Shown here: piece by piece, positions 43,925-55,287 of the stretch
How positions within the stretch are numbered: position 1 is the first letter of the stretch
Layout of the letters: the number at the start of each line of letters is the position of its first letter
Origin: Daphnia pulex
Lineage: Eukaryota; Arthropoda; Branchiopoda; Diplostraca; Daphniidae
Direction of reading: 5' to 3'
DNA: 64,000 nucleotides
Assembly: GCF_021134715.1 (NCBI RefSeq)
Contig: NC_060024.1
Location: forward strand, 3,162,001 to 3,226,000
Notes under the pieces: generated by a model
Databases searched by the model: none
What the model saw: the letters and a program-made list of their open reading frames with translations, nothing else
What the model was told of the DNA's origin: nothing
Translations under genes and position numbers: made by a program

Positions 43925-46727
43925 TTATTCTTGGAATTCATTATATTCATCAATTACAAAGCCATCACGGTGATCTATATCCTCTAGCTCGTCGGAATCA
44001 GCGGATGAAGAAGAACACTCCTCCTTGGTCAGCTCATGGTCAGAAGCTTGGCCGTCTGATTCCTCCGAAGCAGAATAGACAGCTTCCACCTCGTCCAGCG
44101 GAGCCTCCTCAAATAAGTCATTCTCATCGTGATATTCGACGAAGCAATTTCTCTTCTTCCCGAGACACAAAAACGCATTACATTGTTTGCACTTTGAAAA
44201 TGGTCTTGATTCCAATTTTTTGGGTGTCGTTGCCTGGCACCACTCGCACCTGAATCTCGCATCCCCAAAGATGGGTAGATGGAGGCCCACACCAGTGAAC
44301 CGAATGTCGTCCCTTACACTCAGTCGACTTTTCCGCCGCTTCGCTCCTGGTTCAGCGGAAGGGTGAATGGTTGGCATCATTCGCCCGGCTCGACCAGCTT
44401 GGTTTTTATTTTCATTCAGGGCGTGGGACAAAAGACCCATCGTGACGTTCCGTTTGAACTCGAGAAACGGCATCTGAACTTCGAAATTCTCCAGATATTT
44501 TGCCTCGACCTAAGTCAAGAAAAAAAAACGGAAATTATTGTGTGTTTAAAGTTTTAATTTCCGCCATCTGCGATCTCACCATATCATTGAAGCATATCCA
44601 GCTGTTCACCAGACATGTCTCCAAGAGAGAGTATAAGAGACGGTGCCACCATTTTTTGGCTTTACGGTATCTCTCGTAGTAAGAACGCAGCTGGTTCGCC
44701 GTGTCTACACCGCCCATGTTATTGACATAATCGTCAATAGTTTTTGGACAAGACTTTGATCGGAACGAACCATCACGCTGCTTTCTCCTGACCTTGACAA
44801 TATCTGAGCCGTGATAGTTGGAAGCGACCCGAAACGCCTTAGTGTCTCTACATACGAAGATTCCCTTTCGGCATGTTCCGGGCTTACCACCGAACTTGGC
44901 TGCAAATTCGTCCAGCCGCAGGTTCGACTCATTCTTCGTCATGATGGGCTGGTTGACCCGAATTGGAAGAATCGTTCCAACGGCGATGACACCGTCCTCG
45001 CGGAGCTTGTCCAGGAGGGCAATGCTCGTAAAGAACCAGTCAAAGGCCACTACGAAACCTTGATTTGTCAGGGGTTGACAAAGATCAACGACAACTCTCT
45101 CCACCGCCTCGTTATTACGAGATCTTCTTTGCTTTTCCCCAAAGCGAGCTCCTTGATAGATCTCAAACTTATAGGTATACCCACGATGGCAACAGCGGCT
45201 CCAAAATTTGAAACCAGACTTGATCGGTTTGTTCTTCATCGTCTGCCTCAGCATTGAGCGGCCTTTGTATTTGACCATAGACTCGTCGATGCTCTGACCC
45301 CTAGGAGGCTTTCTACACACATGATAGCGTTCATTGAGTCTTTTGACCAGAGGACGGATCTTACGGATAGGATCCGGTCGCTCTGGCTCCTGATCCGGGT
45401 CGTCAGAATTAGGGTCAACATCACCCCATGGGCTTGCGCAAGCTATGTGTTTAGAAATGAATTTGAATCGCTCGTGAGTCATGGCCTGTTGAATTATTCC
45501 GAGCCCGAGACCAGCGTCTGGTTGCTGCTCCCAGAACATCGACAGCTCGGGCAGACGGTGATATCCAATCAAGAACTGTATGCCAAGGAAGGCTACAAGT
45601 TCGTGGTCTGTGACAAAACCCCCAGCAGACAACCGCGGGCCGATTAACCTGCCTTCAGGCTTGCCACCCACTTTTCGAGACGGTGGCGTCTTCCTTGAAT
45701 TCCAGAATTCAGCGATGTAGTCATTTGTTGCCTCCCGAAGAAGGTACAAAGTGTCCTCACCACCAAGCATCGACTTGAAAACTCCGAGGGGATTCGAAAA
45801 TGGATTGAATTGACTCAACACGGGGCCTGGTTCTTCTAGGGGTGCAAACTGAATTGCCCTTTCCTGGAACTGAGGCTTCGGTGAACCATCATCACCCCGT
45901 GATCGTCTCCCAACGTCGTCCCAGACTTTCCATTCTTTCCAATTCCGGTTGACGTCTTTATGGTGGGCGACTTTTTTGGCATCGGCCTTCTTTTGCATGT
46001 TCAGCTTGGCCGAATCTGAGTTCGTTTTTTTGGCCAGCCGGAACGGATGAGCTGTAAGCACGCGAGGCCCACGACACCTCAAAGTCGCGTTCGTGAGAAC
46101 GACCTTTTTCCCTGTGTAGTACCGTGTCACTTCACCATCGGGATCAGCCGTTTCAGAAGAAGACCCTGCTCTAGTTGGTCTTCGGGTCTGACTTCTGGTT
46201 CGTTTCGGTGGGGAGGAGCCACTCTCTGAACTGTCTTCACGTTCCTTTCTTTTTTTCGCTTTTTGAACTCTTTTGAGTCTTTGAAGCGTCGCCGGTGATG
46301 AACCAATCGTTCAAGTTGAAATCTAAGGTCTTTCGGGGTTAATGGCTCTACCACCGGCTCCTCTTCTTCTGTCCCAGCTTTTTGTTCTTCATCCTTTGAG
46401 GCAGATGGTTCGTCCTCTATTTCCGGATCCTGATCAAGCTCCGGCCGCTGGGAAGCAACCAAATCCTGACCAGGCTCCTCAACCGGCTCCTCAACCGGCT
46501 CCTCGACCGGCTCCTCGACGGCAACCGCCTCCTCCTCCTGATCTTGAGCCTCCGGTACAGTATCAAAATCGATTACCGGCTCTTAATCTCCAGCTAAACG
46601 TTCTTTTTTCTTCTTTCTGTTGCCTCCTCTTTAATGCAGAGGCTTCAGCGGCTTTTTTGGCAGAATCTTTAAGCGCTTTGGACCTCCTAGTTCTTGGGTC
46701 TTTCTTCTTTCTATCGTTTCTGGCCAT
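43925..46727 (-). pseudogene. piggyBac transposase (copy B), catalytic core intact, N-terminus frameshifted
   Basis: It starts at the ATG at 46727-46725 (MARNDRKKK). The basic then acidic N-terminal part (EEPV repeats, 46463-46540) is broken by a 1-nt shift near 46570-46600 relative to copy A, and by another near 46245-46258 in an A-rich run. From about 46250 the frame runs unbroken to 44580: DGEVTRYYTGKK, then the catalytic domain with Asp in QSIDESMVKYKGR, FDWFFTS and MGGVDTANQ, corresponding to the three catalytic Asp residues of piggyBac. An intron of 70 bp (GTGAGA..TTAG, 44510-44579) is inferred. It joins NDM to VEAKYLENFEV, and the last exon ends at 43925. That exon has the Cys-rich C-terminal binding domain: CEWC, CKQC, LCLGKKRNCF. 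If the N-terminal shifts are real, no full-length protein is made; a shorter catalytic protein is conceivable. Confidence 0.85.
44510..44579 (-). other. Predicted 70-bp intron in piggyBac transposase copy B
   Basis: Minus-strand donor ATG/GTGAGATC and acceptor TTGACTTAG/GTCGAG. Splicing joins the catalytic exon in phase 0 to the Cys-rich exon and removes stop codons lying in between. Copy A has a comparable interruption at the same place (about 980-1075). Confidence 0.7.
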
Positions 46728-47748
46728 TTTTAATCAATCTGAAAATACAGAATCGAAAAAAAAAGCAAGATTAGTCTTTGTTAATTCGCCAAAAGGATAA
46801 CGAATTGCCTTACGTCCTAAGTCTTATTCGACGGTCTTATTCTATCATGCAAGGGGAAAGCATGCACATGCAGGAGTTACCGGGGCTGATTCTTATCTAG
46901 CGCCTTTCACCGCCTTTCGGAGTTTCCTCACGAGACAGCAGTAATCAACGCACGGATAAGAAAGTACAAAAGGCTTTGTGTAAAATTTAATTACACGGGC
47001 ACTAAAAGCGCCCCGAAGACTTCAAAATCAATTCAAAAGAACCGTTGGACGGAAAGAAGCTTTGCTACGGAGGAAATGAAACTACAACTAACGCCGAACC
47101 GGACAACTTCCAATTCTGCGTCTTTGTTCCATTCCCCAAAGCTCCCCGTCGATACCAAAGTTTTTGCGTCGAAGCTACTAAAGAAATTTTGCGCTTTCTC
47201 TTCGCCTCTTTCGCCTTCCCTTCGATATCTATCCAACCACCAGCTTCAAATTCACTTGAACCTTTTTTTTATTTGTGTTTGAGGCATCGCGGACACTTAA
47301 GTCGCGCGGCACCCAGATCCCTAATTCCCTGGGGAATTCATTACAATTACGCCTTCGATTTTCTTTCATCCGTGTGGCCCAATATATTTCTGACATCTCT
47401 GATCTTTGTTTTTTTTAAATGAGGAACACGAATAAAACCTCACGATTTCTGACAACTCTAACCAGGCTGGGCTTTTGATAAATTGCAGCCGCCTGGAGGG
47501 ACATATCTGGCGGAGACTTATATGTCCCGACGGTCCGGATCGAAGGTTCTCGTGTAGACTTCGATCAGAGCCGCCTGACGTGCCAGAAATGTCCCGTAAC
47601 CGAAAACTCGGTAAAACACAAGAAATACTCGTTTTTATTTCTCCTCCTTTTTATCATCGAAAGACGGTAGGTCAATTAATTTTTCGTTGTAAGGCTATTT
47701 TAATTCTGTAGGATGGATTTCGAGATATCAGCTTTGATAGGAATGAAT
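46728..47748 (-). other. piggyBac copy B 5' non-coding region
   Basis: About 1 kb of non-coding sequence between the transposase start and the element terminus, conserved with about 2722-3850 of copy A. It includes CGTTGGACGGAAAG and the TTGATAAATTGCAGCCGCCTGGAGG block (split over 47470-47500). It presumably holds the transposase promoter. Confidence 0.6.
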
Positions 47749-47843
47749 TTAGCCGATTTGAAATCTCTCGTGTCTGTGGGCGAGGTCCCACCAGACCCTA
47801 CTGAAAGCCGTTGAAAAAAAAAGTCCCGTCAGTCGAAAAAGGG

Positions 47844-49740
47844 TTATGACTGTCCAGAACGAATCTCTAAAAGCGACACCCGGCTTTTCATTGAAGATCA
47901 CAGTGTCTCGGACAAGCAAAGCATCTACCTTGACTGACCTGAGGAAGGCCAATACACAAATTGTGTAAGGCAGTAACAAAGCGAGGTAACGATTCGGTCG
48001 ACCAGCTTGACGAGCCGGCTTTATCCTTGTAGGGAGGTGGGCCGTCCTGCTTGCTGTCTTTGGCTGACGAACTCCCCCAGGGGAAGGTACTGGACGGACG
48101 CTGCTGTTTGGTATACTGCAGTCTCCTCGCCGTGGTTTCCACTATCCGTACCCGTCTCCCGATGAATCTCCATAGGTGGTGGAGAGACGTTGGGTAGAGG
48201 TGTATCACGTACCACGTCCGTGGATTCCGTGATCAAATTCGGACCTCGTTTGACCAGGTCGTGGAAAAGCTTCATCTTTATGACGTGCACAATTTCTGAT
48301 TTTCTTGATCCGGAACTCAACTTCACCTCGTAGTTCACAGGAGTTGTCTGTCGTATCACTTTGAACGGTCCTTAACGGCGATAAAGCAGTTTTTCTGCTC
48401 TTTTCACTTTTTGAAAGGGTTTGTACACCGGGACTTCGCTCTCTGTGGCGCCTGTCGTACTCGCGTTTCTGGTTGTCCTGGGCGACTTCTTATCGCGTGT
48501 CCACCAATGTTCGAGCATTTGCCAATTCGGTCACAACCTGGGTTTAATAATCTGGAGCCGTTCCCGACGTAACCAGCCGAAGGTTGGCATCAGCACCTAA
48601 TTCCAAATCATTAGGAAACATTGGTTCACGCCCGTAAAGCAAAAAAAAAATGGCGAATATCCCTTAGATTCCTGCCGCGCCTTTTGTATCCGAAACACAC
48701 GTAAGGTAATGCCTCGTCCCAATCTTTATGGTCCGCTCGGACATACATTGACAGCATGGGCGCCAAGGTATGATTCATCCGCTCTTTATTCTTCATTTTT
48801 TATTTTTATTCTTTATTCTTATTCTTTATTCGACCCAATTTTCATTTTATTCCTATTCATATTCAAATAAATTTTTACCTTATTTGGCAGAACACTGCAA
48901 TCCGTTTGCCTGCAGATGGTAACTTGGCGTTGTCTTGTGGTTGGTTCCGAGATTCTTCATGACTTCTTGGGTAATCGCAGCTATAAAACATGTCCCTTGA
49001 TCTGAAATGATGAACTCCGGCGCTCCGTGACGCAGCACAATTTGCTCGACAAAAAATGTTGCCACTATATCCGCCTTTCCGTTGGGGTTCGTTAAGTAGT
49101 CTACAGCAACGATTATCATCTTATTTCTTGTGTTGAACATGGGAAAAGTACCTAAGAGCTAAGAGGTCGATTCCCACCTTTTGAAATGGGCGTGCCACCT
49201 GAAAACACTGCAGGAAATCGGATGGCCGTTTGTTCACGCCTTTTTTACCCTGGCAACTTGGACATGATTGCACATAATCGTAACATAAATCGCCAAACGC
49301 TCCCAAAAGAATTGATTATAAATTTTTGTTAGGGTACGTTGAACTCCAATATGCCCTGACATCAAATCATCATGATATGCCTTACAACGCGTTCCCCAAA
49401 GGAACGCCGGACGCACAGGTGACGATACTTTTTACCGTTTTTAATGGTCTGTAAGCATAGTCGCCCATTGAATAGACAAAAGTTTTTTAGCGTTGGGCGA
49501 CCTACTTCCAACTGGTCCATAAACCGACGCCACCGCCACCGCGGGACCCGACGGTCCTCCGCAAGGAATTGTTCTTCCGGTACCGGGCGCATAGTTGGAG
49601 GCAAAGGGTGTAAACGTCTGCTCGGATCCTTTGGACAACTAGACCAACGTTGATTCGATGACTTTCTCATTTACCTCCGGCAAAAAAATCATTAATTACT
49701 TGCTGCATTAAAATACCTCAAAATCTTGTCGCCATAATAA
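47844..49740 (-). pseudogene. Ty3/gypsy pol 3' part (RNase H spacer, integrase) and env start, degraded
   Basis: Minus-strand fragments in the right order. The pre-integrase segment (49670-49362: CLFNGRLCLQTIKNGKKYRH) is followed by the zinc-binding region (SGHIGVQRTLTKIYNQFFW, CPSCQGKKG). The integrase core (49140-48880) reads AVDYLTNPNGKADIVA, VLRHGAPEFIISDQGTCF and TTPSYH, with catalytic Asp residues at VDY and SDQG. Then come MNHTLAPMLSMYV..DWDEALPYVCFGYK (about 48780-48690), the C-terminal VIRQTTPVNYEVKL..VHVIKMKLFH (48360-48250), and an env-like start (47979-47845: VRDTVIFNEKPGVAFRDSF, WTVIT) that stops at the piggyBac end. There are several stops and shifts, plus a low-complexity insertion in the integrase. 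The junction with BEL sequence is near 49740. Confidence 0.8.
48785..48880. repeat. Low-complexity (TTTATTC)-like insertion in integrase
   Basis: TTCATTTTTTATTTTTATTC and repeated TTATTCTTATTCTTTATTC words separate the integrase core from its downstream part. It is absent from normal integrase spacing, so it is probably a later expansion or insertion. Confidence 0.7.
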
Positions 49741-49744
49741 ACGG

Positions 49745-52700
49745 TTAACCTGAGAGAAAGCTAATCCAGAAATTCTCGCGGATGCGAGATAGAATGAATT
49801 CTATCCCGGTGTGACGATAACCGTGATGGAATGCGTCGACGATCTTGTCGGTGAGTGGATGATTTCCCGGTAAGATGATTTGATGCAGATTTTCATATGG
49901 TAACGGTGCTCTCCCGATTCGGCCACCCAGTCGCAATAATCCGTTTTTTCCGATAAACGGTGTGAGGGAAAGAAGGCTTGACGATGAATGGAGCTCTTTT
50001 GATTTCTTCACTCTTTGTAGCCTTTCAAACGATTCTTCTTGGCACCGATGTTATATCTCGATGTGTTGTGGTTTCCCTTTGATAACATTTTGTAAGTCGT
50101 TTGGACCGAACTGTAGAGATAACCAGTCCATTTGCGGGCGGACTTCAACTTCGGCAAGGAAGGTCCGGGCTGATTTTATTTCTTCCACGACGGACATCCA
50201 GGGCAAATCGATGGGCACTCCTCTTAGAGTTGATACAGGAACTCTGGACCGTTAAACCAAAGGTCAGGAATGGTTTCAATTGATGAACGGGTGGCTAGAT
50301 CGCTACAATTTATTATACGGCCGGGTACGAATCTCCACTCAGAAGACTCTGTCAGTACATGTATCTGCCCCAGTCGATGAGAGACGAATGATTTGTGGTA
50401 CGCTGCTGTCGACCTAATCAAATTTCTTACACAGAAACTGTCTGTCCCGGTCTGGTCAGAGAGTTGGTTACATAGTCAGCTAATCTTGCACCCATTAAAG
50501 CGACTTGTAACTCCAGCTTCGGGATGGACAGAACCTTCTTTGGAGCCCATTTGGTTTTGGCTATCACTAAATGAATGATGACTTGGCCGGATAAGTAGGT
50601 ATGTCTCAGGTACACTGCTGACGCGAACGCTTCCTCTGATGCGTCGTTGAAGACGTGTAGCTCGGAACTCGTAATCAATTCTTCATCCGGGAATAAACAC
50701 CGTGGGATCACCGTTTCCCTTTATCATGTTGAGCGACGTAATCCATTCTCTCCATCAGGCCTGGTCATCATCCACGTTGATTTCTTCCCAGGTGACACCT
50801 CTAGTACTGAGCTCCCTGGACTTGATCTTTGCCTTGACGATCCATGGTGAGGCGAATCCAAGAGGATCGAATATGCTGGAGAAAAAACTTGAAATGCCGA
50901 ATCGATTAAAAATAACATGGTCTGCTCCACCTATAGCAAGAGAGAGATGATCAAGCTTGGTGTTCCATCTTATTCTGAGAACCTTTATTTCTTGGTAGCC
51001 TTTCGTAATCGTTGATTCGGAATTGAGTATTGCTCAAAATGCCGCAACATTTGAAATCCATTCTTGGAAATGAAAGTCTCCCTTGGCTAGGATCTGCTTC
51101 ACATCTCTTGCGGGTTTAACGGCTTCGTCTAAGTCTCTCGCACTGTCCAGATAGTCGTCCCTTTATATATTTTCCTTGATCGCCTTTACTGCTTTCGGTT
51201 TCTCTGCGCCATGATCATCTGCTACTCTTCGGATGGTGGCGATCGCGACGAATGGTGAACATTTGTCGCCAAATGACAATAGATTCATCTGATAGGTGGT
51301 AAGTTCTTCTGATCCTTCTTACTTGCAGAGGAAGCGGTGATAGGCTGCATCTTCTGGGCGGAGACGAATCCTGCTAAATATAGCTTCAATGTCGGCTGCA
51401 AAGGCTATTCTTCCTTCTCTGAGACGGATTAAAACTGGTAGAAGCTGAACTTGCCAGGCCGGACCGCTAAGAAGCGCATCATTAAGGCAACGGTTTTGAT
51501 AAACAGCTGCGGAATCAAACCCCATTCTCAGCTTTCTTAAACCTATCTTCCATGATGTGAGAGGAAATACTGTTTAGGGGTGTTGAGTTCTAGCACTGGA
51601 ACCTAAGCGGCAGATCCCATTTCAAAATACTTCTTCAAAGCCTTAGCATGATCTTCTTTGTAGACGGGATCCTTCTCGAACTTCTAGAATAAGCTATTGG
51701 CTCTAAATACGGTCAGTTGGCGGTTGACGGGTAGGCCAGTTTAGGCGAATTTTCATGGCAACGCCACTTCGTAACCTACTTCCAGTTGTCGCGTTCCTCA
51801 GGTGAAAATGTCGATGGCTGCTAGATCTTCTGGGGTCATCCGATCCTTCTTGTATTCTGTCCCAAACGATTCCGTGTCAGCAAATTTACGAATGGCCGTA
51901 TCTAAATCAGATATGTTACGGGATGAAATCACGTTGATCCGGGCGGATTGCTTCGGATCGGCTTCTCCCAGTACTCCTCTTACAATCCATCCTAATTTGG
52001 ATTTAAACGCGTAGGGTTCATTGTCTGCTCCACTGCGAACGTCCAAAGGAATGACTAGATGCCTGTGGTCAAGTCCCAGTAGAATGTCAATACGATCTCC
52101 ACTCTCTTCCAAGGGTAGATCTTCTAAATGAGCCAAGTTGTGCTTCTTGTCAGCCCAGTTGGTCAATGGTTTCAGATCGCAGACGATGGGAAGGGATGCG
52201 ACGTTCACACAAGCAGTTCCTCCATATGAAAGTTCAATATATAGAGGAATTTGTTCTGACTTACAATGACTTATCTCCGCACGGACCCCGGAAATCTCGA
52301 ATAGGATTGGTTTGCCTTTGAATCCTAGTCGGCGTAAGAACCCTTCTCTCACCAGTGACGTGTCGCTGCCTTCATCATAAAATAAATTGGCTGTTTTCAA
52401 TCTGCCCGATTGATCCCGATCGTTGACTCGAAGAACTCCAAAGACGACTCGATGATTTGAAGCAATTTGGGTGCAGGCAGTATTGCCCGTATACGTCTCC
52501 ACAGAAGTCGGGTTGATCGGCTCTTCTTGATGAATGAGAGAATGATGTCTACGTTTACAGTTGTTAACACCACTTATCTTGGAACTGCGACAAACTTTCG
52601 CTGAATGGAAGGGACCAAGGCATCCGTAACATAGGTGGTGCAGTTTGACGAAATTAATTCTTTCTTTAATGGAGAGGGATTTGAAGGACTCACATACATC

Positions 52701-53830
52701 GATGCGATGACCTTGCTGACATTTGTAGCACTTGTAAGGAGGTCGGTTGGTGGCGACATGGTTCGTTTGAGCCATCTGCCTACCGGACTCTCGCTGTAGT
52801 TGTTGTTGTTGATCTGAAGCGACGTCGTATGGAGTCCTGTAGGCAGTTGCTCTGAAACAGAGCCATTCACCAAACTGCTCCAAGGTTCTAGTTTCTTCTC
52901 TGGATCGCTTCGAATCGTTCCATGCGAGTCGGTCATGTACGGAGAGTTTGCTGCAAATCTTCTCTATGATATCCATTGAGTTGCTGCCACCAATTCTTCT
53001 TAAGTCGAACAGATGCGTTCTGATTCTCTCAGCATACCTTTTGGGTAGAGCTCCTCTTCCGGCTTCCAATTTCTCTACTGCTTGCATATGGGCAGCTCTC
53101 ATGACGTCTCGTCTGCCACAATCTTGTTTGAGGTGATGTAAGACTTCCTTATAAGCGGGCTCTCCTCCTCCTAATCCGTAAACGAAATCTTGACAGTCCC
53201 CCTGAAGATTTCTTCTTAAAATGGCCAGCTTCTCTCCCGATGAGCAGTTCGAATCGTGCAAAAGTGATTTGAACAGGTGGATCCAGGCGAACCATTCAAG
53301 TGCTGAACCTTAGTATGGACCGAGATCAGTTTTGACAGTTGTTTTCCTTCCCGCATCTCTCGTGATTGCTCGCCCGCACGTCGGCCTGCCTTGTAGTCAT
53401 CTATCCAGTCATCAGGGGCTGGTTCTACACATTGAACTTCAGAAAACTGACTTCCTTCTTCTTCAAACACCGACAGCTGGTAATCTGGGAATCTGGCATT
53501 ATGAGAATGTTCACTGCTTACGTGAGTTGAAGGTGCTCGAGATGGAGTGACGACTTGCTGATGGATCTGGTTACTGATGACTGATGGAGCTTCTTCCATT
53601 CTTTCTCTGAGATACTCATCCACTATCTCTTTTGTGTCGGCGAGACTCTTGACGTAGTTGAGCTGCCTCTGGAACTGTTTCTCGTAGTCGTCGTTTAGGG
53701 CGTTGGAGGCCTTCATAACCGACGATGCTTGATCTAAAAGTGTTGTGACATCTGTTCTCGACCCTCGTTGCTGGACGGTCTCATTGATGACTTTGAAGAA
53801 GGTATTTAGCTGCGTTCTCATTTTTGTCAT
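49745..53830 (-). pseudogene. BEL/Pao gag-pol (copy 1), with frameshifts
   Basis: Gag starts at 53830 (MTKMRTQLNTFFKV) with a coiled N-terminal region (53830-53590). A 1-nt shift near 53310 separates it from the core frame (53290-51798: FKSLLHDSNCSSGEKLAILR and later CYKCQQGHRIDVC and CYGCLGPFHSAKVC zinc knuckles). The retropepsin-like part reads LFYDEGSDTSLVREGFLR and RIDILLGLDHRHLVIPLD, ending KLGWIVRGVLGEADP. RT follows in pieces: RCLNDALLSGPAWQVQLLPV, IAFAADIEAIFSRI (51525-51370), then SIFDPLGFASPWIVKAKI (about 50870). RNase H (50711-50427) has ELHVFNDASEEAFASAVYLR and IPKLELQVALMGARL. The integrase zinc region (50011-49745) has GLLRLGGRIGRAPLPY and HTGIEFILSRIRENFW. At least five frame breaks make it inactive. 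Confidence 0.85.
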
Positions 53831-54015
53831 TGATTTCTACTTCTGCTTTAGTTCGATTACAGTTGCGTCAGGTTCAGTAGGGTTGGACTGGTGATGAAGT
53901 AGGTGGTGAAGGTGAAACTTTCTTTTCGGACGGCCTCTCCCCATCCAATCTTACTTGAGAGAAACGTGTTTCCCAGATTGAAACGACGTGCGTGAAGTAC
54001 AACCAAATGATAAGC

Positions 54016-54032
54016 TCCGGTTCGAAGGACCA
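54016..54032 (-). other. BEL/Pao primer binding site
   Basis: The minus strand reads TGGTCCTTCGAACCGGA, complementary to a tRNA 3' end (TCCGGTTCGAAGGACCA, with the T-loop GGTTCGA and terminal CCA). It lies about 190 bp before gag, so the 5' LTR should end at about 54033-54036. The matching tRNA is not identified. The second copy is at 59579-59595. Confidence 0.8.
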
Positions 54033-54033
54033 A

Positions 54034-54305
54034 TGTTTCGTAGCTCTAATAATTATGACTCTTCACGCGCATATCTTAATGGATATCTATTTGGCTGATA
54101 CAAAGCACAAAGACAACTTCAGTATACATATAATAATGCAATCAAATGAAAGCAGGACATACCCCATACAAAGCACAAAGACAACAAGTTTGATCACTGA
54201 CGTTCAGCCATAAGTAAAATCAGCTGATACGTCTGTCTTTGTGTCTGAATCAGGTGGTATAGGAATTTTGGGTTAAGCAATCATTGAGGGTTAAGCAACA
54301 ACAAA
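54034..54305 (-). mobile_element. Probable BEL/Pao 5' LTR
   Basis: Placed by the primer site. On the minus strand it ends ..CGAAACA and may start near TGTTGCTTAACCCTC (about 54302). ATACAAAGCACAAAGACAAC occurs twice inside (54098-54117 and 54166-54186). The right boundary is uncertain because no second LTR remains for comparison. It is repeated at about 59597-59868. Confidence 0.45.
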
Positions 54306-54345
54306 AAATGTCTGTGCCGTCACTCCAGCCTCCTATTCATATATC

Positions 54346-54748
54346 GGGAAACTGTGTTTGGCTTTTGTCTGAAATTTAGAGGGCTAGGAACAAAGCGAAA
54401 TGTGGGAAGAAAGTAATTACTGGAAAAGCCTTAGACTCATTGTCAATTTTTGGACAAGTGACGAGGAAACCTAAAAGCTAACCATATAAAGCGGGAAAAA
54501 TTCTAAGGAACCGCCTTAAGTCACTTGTCAAAAAGTCGGCAATGAGCTTAAGGCGGTTATTCATTTTTTCGCGCCATGAAAATTCCAGACAGCCTGTCTG
54601 GTTTTGTTCATATTTTTTGAGGGGATGATGGGGAAACATGACCACGAGCTTATTGGGCCTATTCCTATTTTTTCTTTCTTCCCAGTTCCCACCATTCGCT
54701 TTGTTCATTGCCTCCCGAATTTGTGTCTAAAGCCAAACAGTTTACCGA
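54346..54748. mobile_element. Foldback (inverted-repeat) element, unit 1
   Basis: The left arm GGGAAACTGTGTTTGGCTTT and the inverse of the right arm CGGTAAACTGTTTGGCTTTA pair through about 70 bp. Nested inside, CTCATTGTC..GGACAAGTGAC (54429-54461) pairs with GTCACTTGTC..GGCAATGAG (54520-54546), and AACCGCCTTAAG with CTTAAGGCGGTT. There is no coding content. The same element in unit 2 is at about 59909-60311. Confidence 0.7.
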
Positions 54749-54904
54749 TCTATGGATAGGTAGCCCAAAACAAAAAAATCGCTGTTCGGTTTTTTTTTGC
54801 AGGATACTTTACTTGTACAGTCGAGTCCATTGACATGCGCGGGGGGTCCCTTACCCTACGCGGGAAAAAATTTAGGGTTGCATTGAGTGTACGTGGCGCG
54901 AAAG

Positions 54905-54967
54905 GTATTTTCCTACCGTTCTTGGGTTGGGTAAGAAAATAGAAACCAAAGAACGGTAGGAAAATAC
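54905..54967. repeat. Perfect 19-bp inverted repeat, unit 1
   Basis: GTATTTTCCTACCGTTCTT (54905-54923) is inverted exactly at 54949-54967 with a 25-base loop. It is repeated in unit 2 at about 60468-60530. Confidence 0.9.
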
Positions 54968-55287
54968 AAAATACCTTTATATAAGATATGAGGGGACTTT
55001 TTTAAAAATATATATTTCTTTTAGCGAATTACTGTCAATCACATTAACAGTTGTAGCACATTTTTTATTTACGAACAAAGTAGCGTGTTTCCTAATAATA
55101 TATAAACTCAAAAATCAAATGAATGAAAAGACGTCCTTTCAAATACTTCCAGTAGATATCTATAAGACAACAGTACATAGACTTCTTATAAGCGCAGTGC
55201 AAAATAATATAAAACCGAAAATATTTTATGCCGTGTGTACATGTTTATAAACATAACTTATTTCTATGTGTAAGATATCTCGAAATA
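54968..55287. other. Non-coding AT-rich stretch
   Basis: No feature recognised between the hairpin and the MITE. Confidence 0.4.

Larger units (their letters stand above)
43432..47843 (-). mobile_element. piggyBac-type DNA transposon (copy B) inserted in a gypsy env
   Basis: The right terminus is precise: GTCCCGTCAGTCGAAAAAGGG ends at 47843 and is followed by TTAT, a one-base variant of TTAA. It aligns with the right end of copy A (GTCCCGACGGTAGATAAAGGG/TTAA). The left terminus is less clear; several GTCCCGACAG-type words lie at 43492-43700, and gypsy env sequence resumes by about 43400, so the boundary is near 43432. The transposase gene occupies 43925-46727. Confidence 0.75.
49745..54032 (-). 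mobile_element. BEL/Pao LTR retrotransposon, 3' truncated
   Basis: Minus-strand order from the right: primer site (54032-54016), gag, zinc knuckles, protease, RT, RNase H and the integrase zinc-binding start. Similarity stops at FWI near 49765, where gypsy sequence takes over. No 3' LTR is present. The gag-protease-RT half lies inside the tandem duplication, and its second copy is at 57192-59595. Confidence 0.85.
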
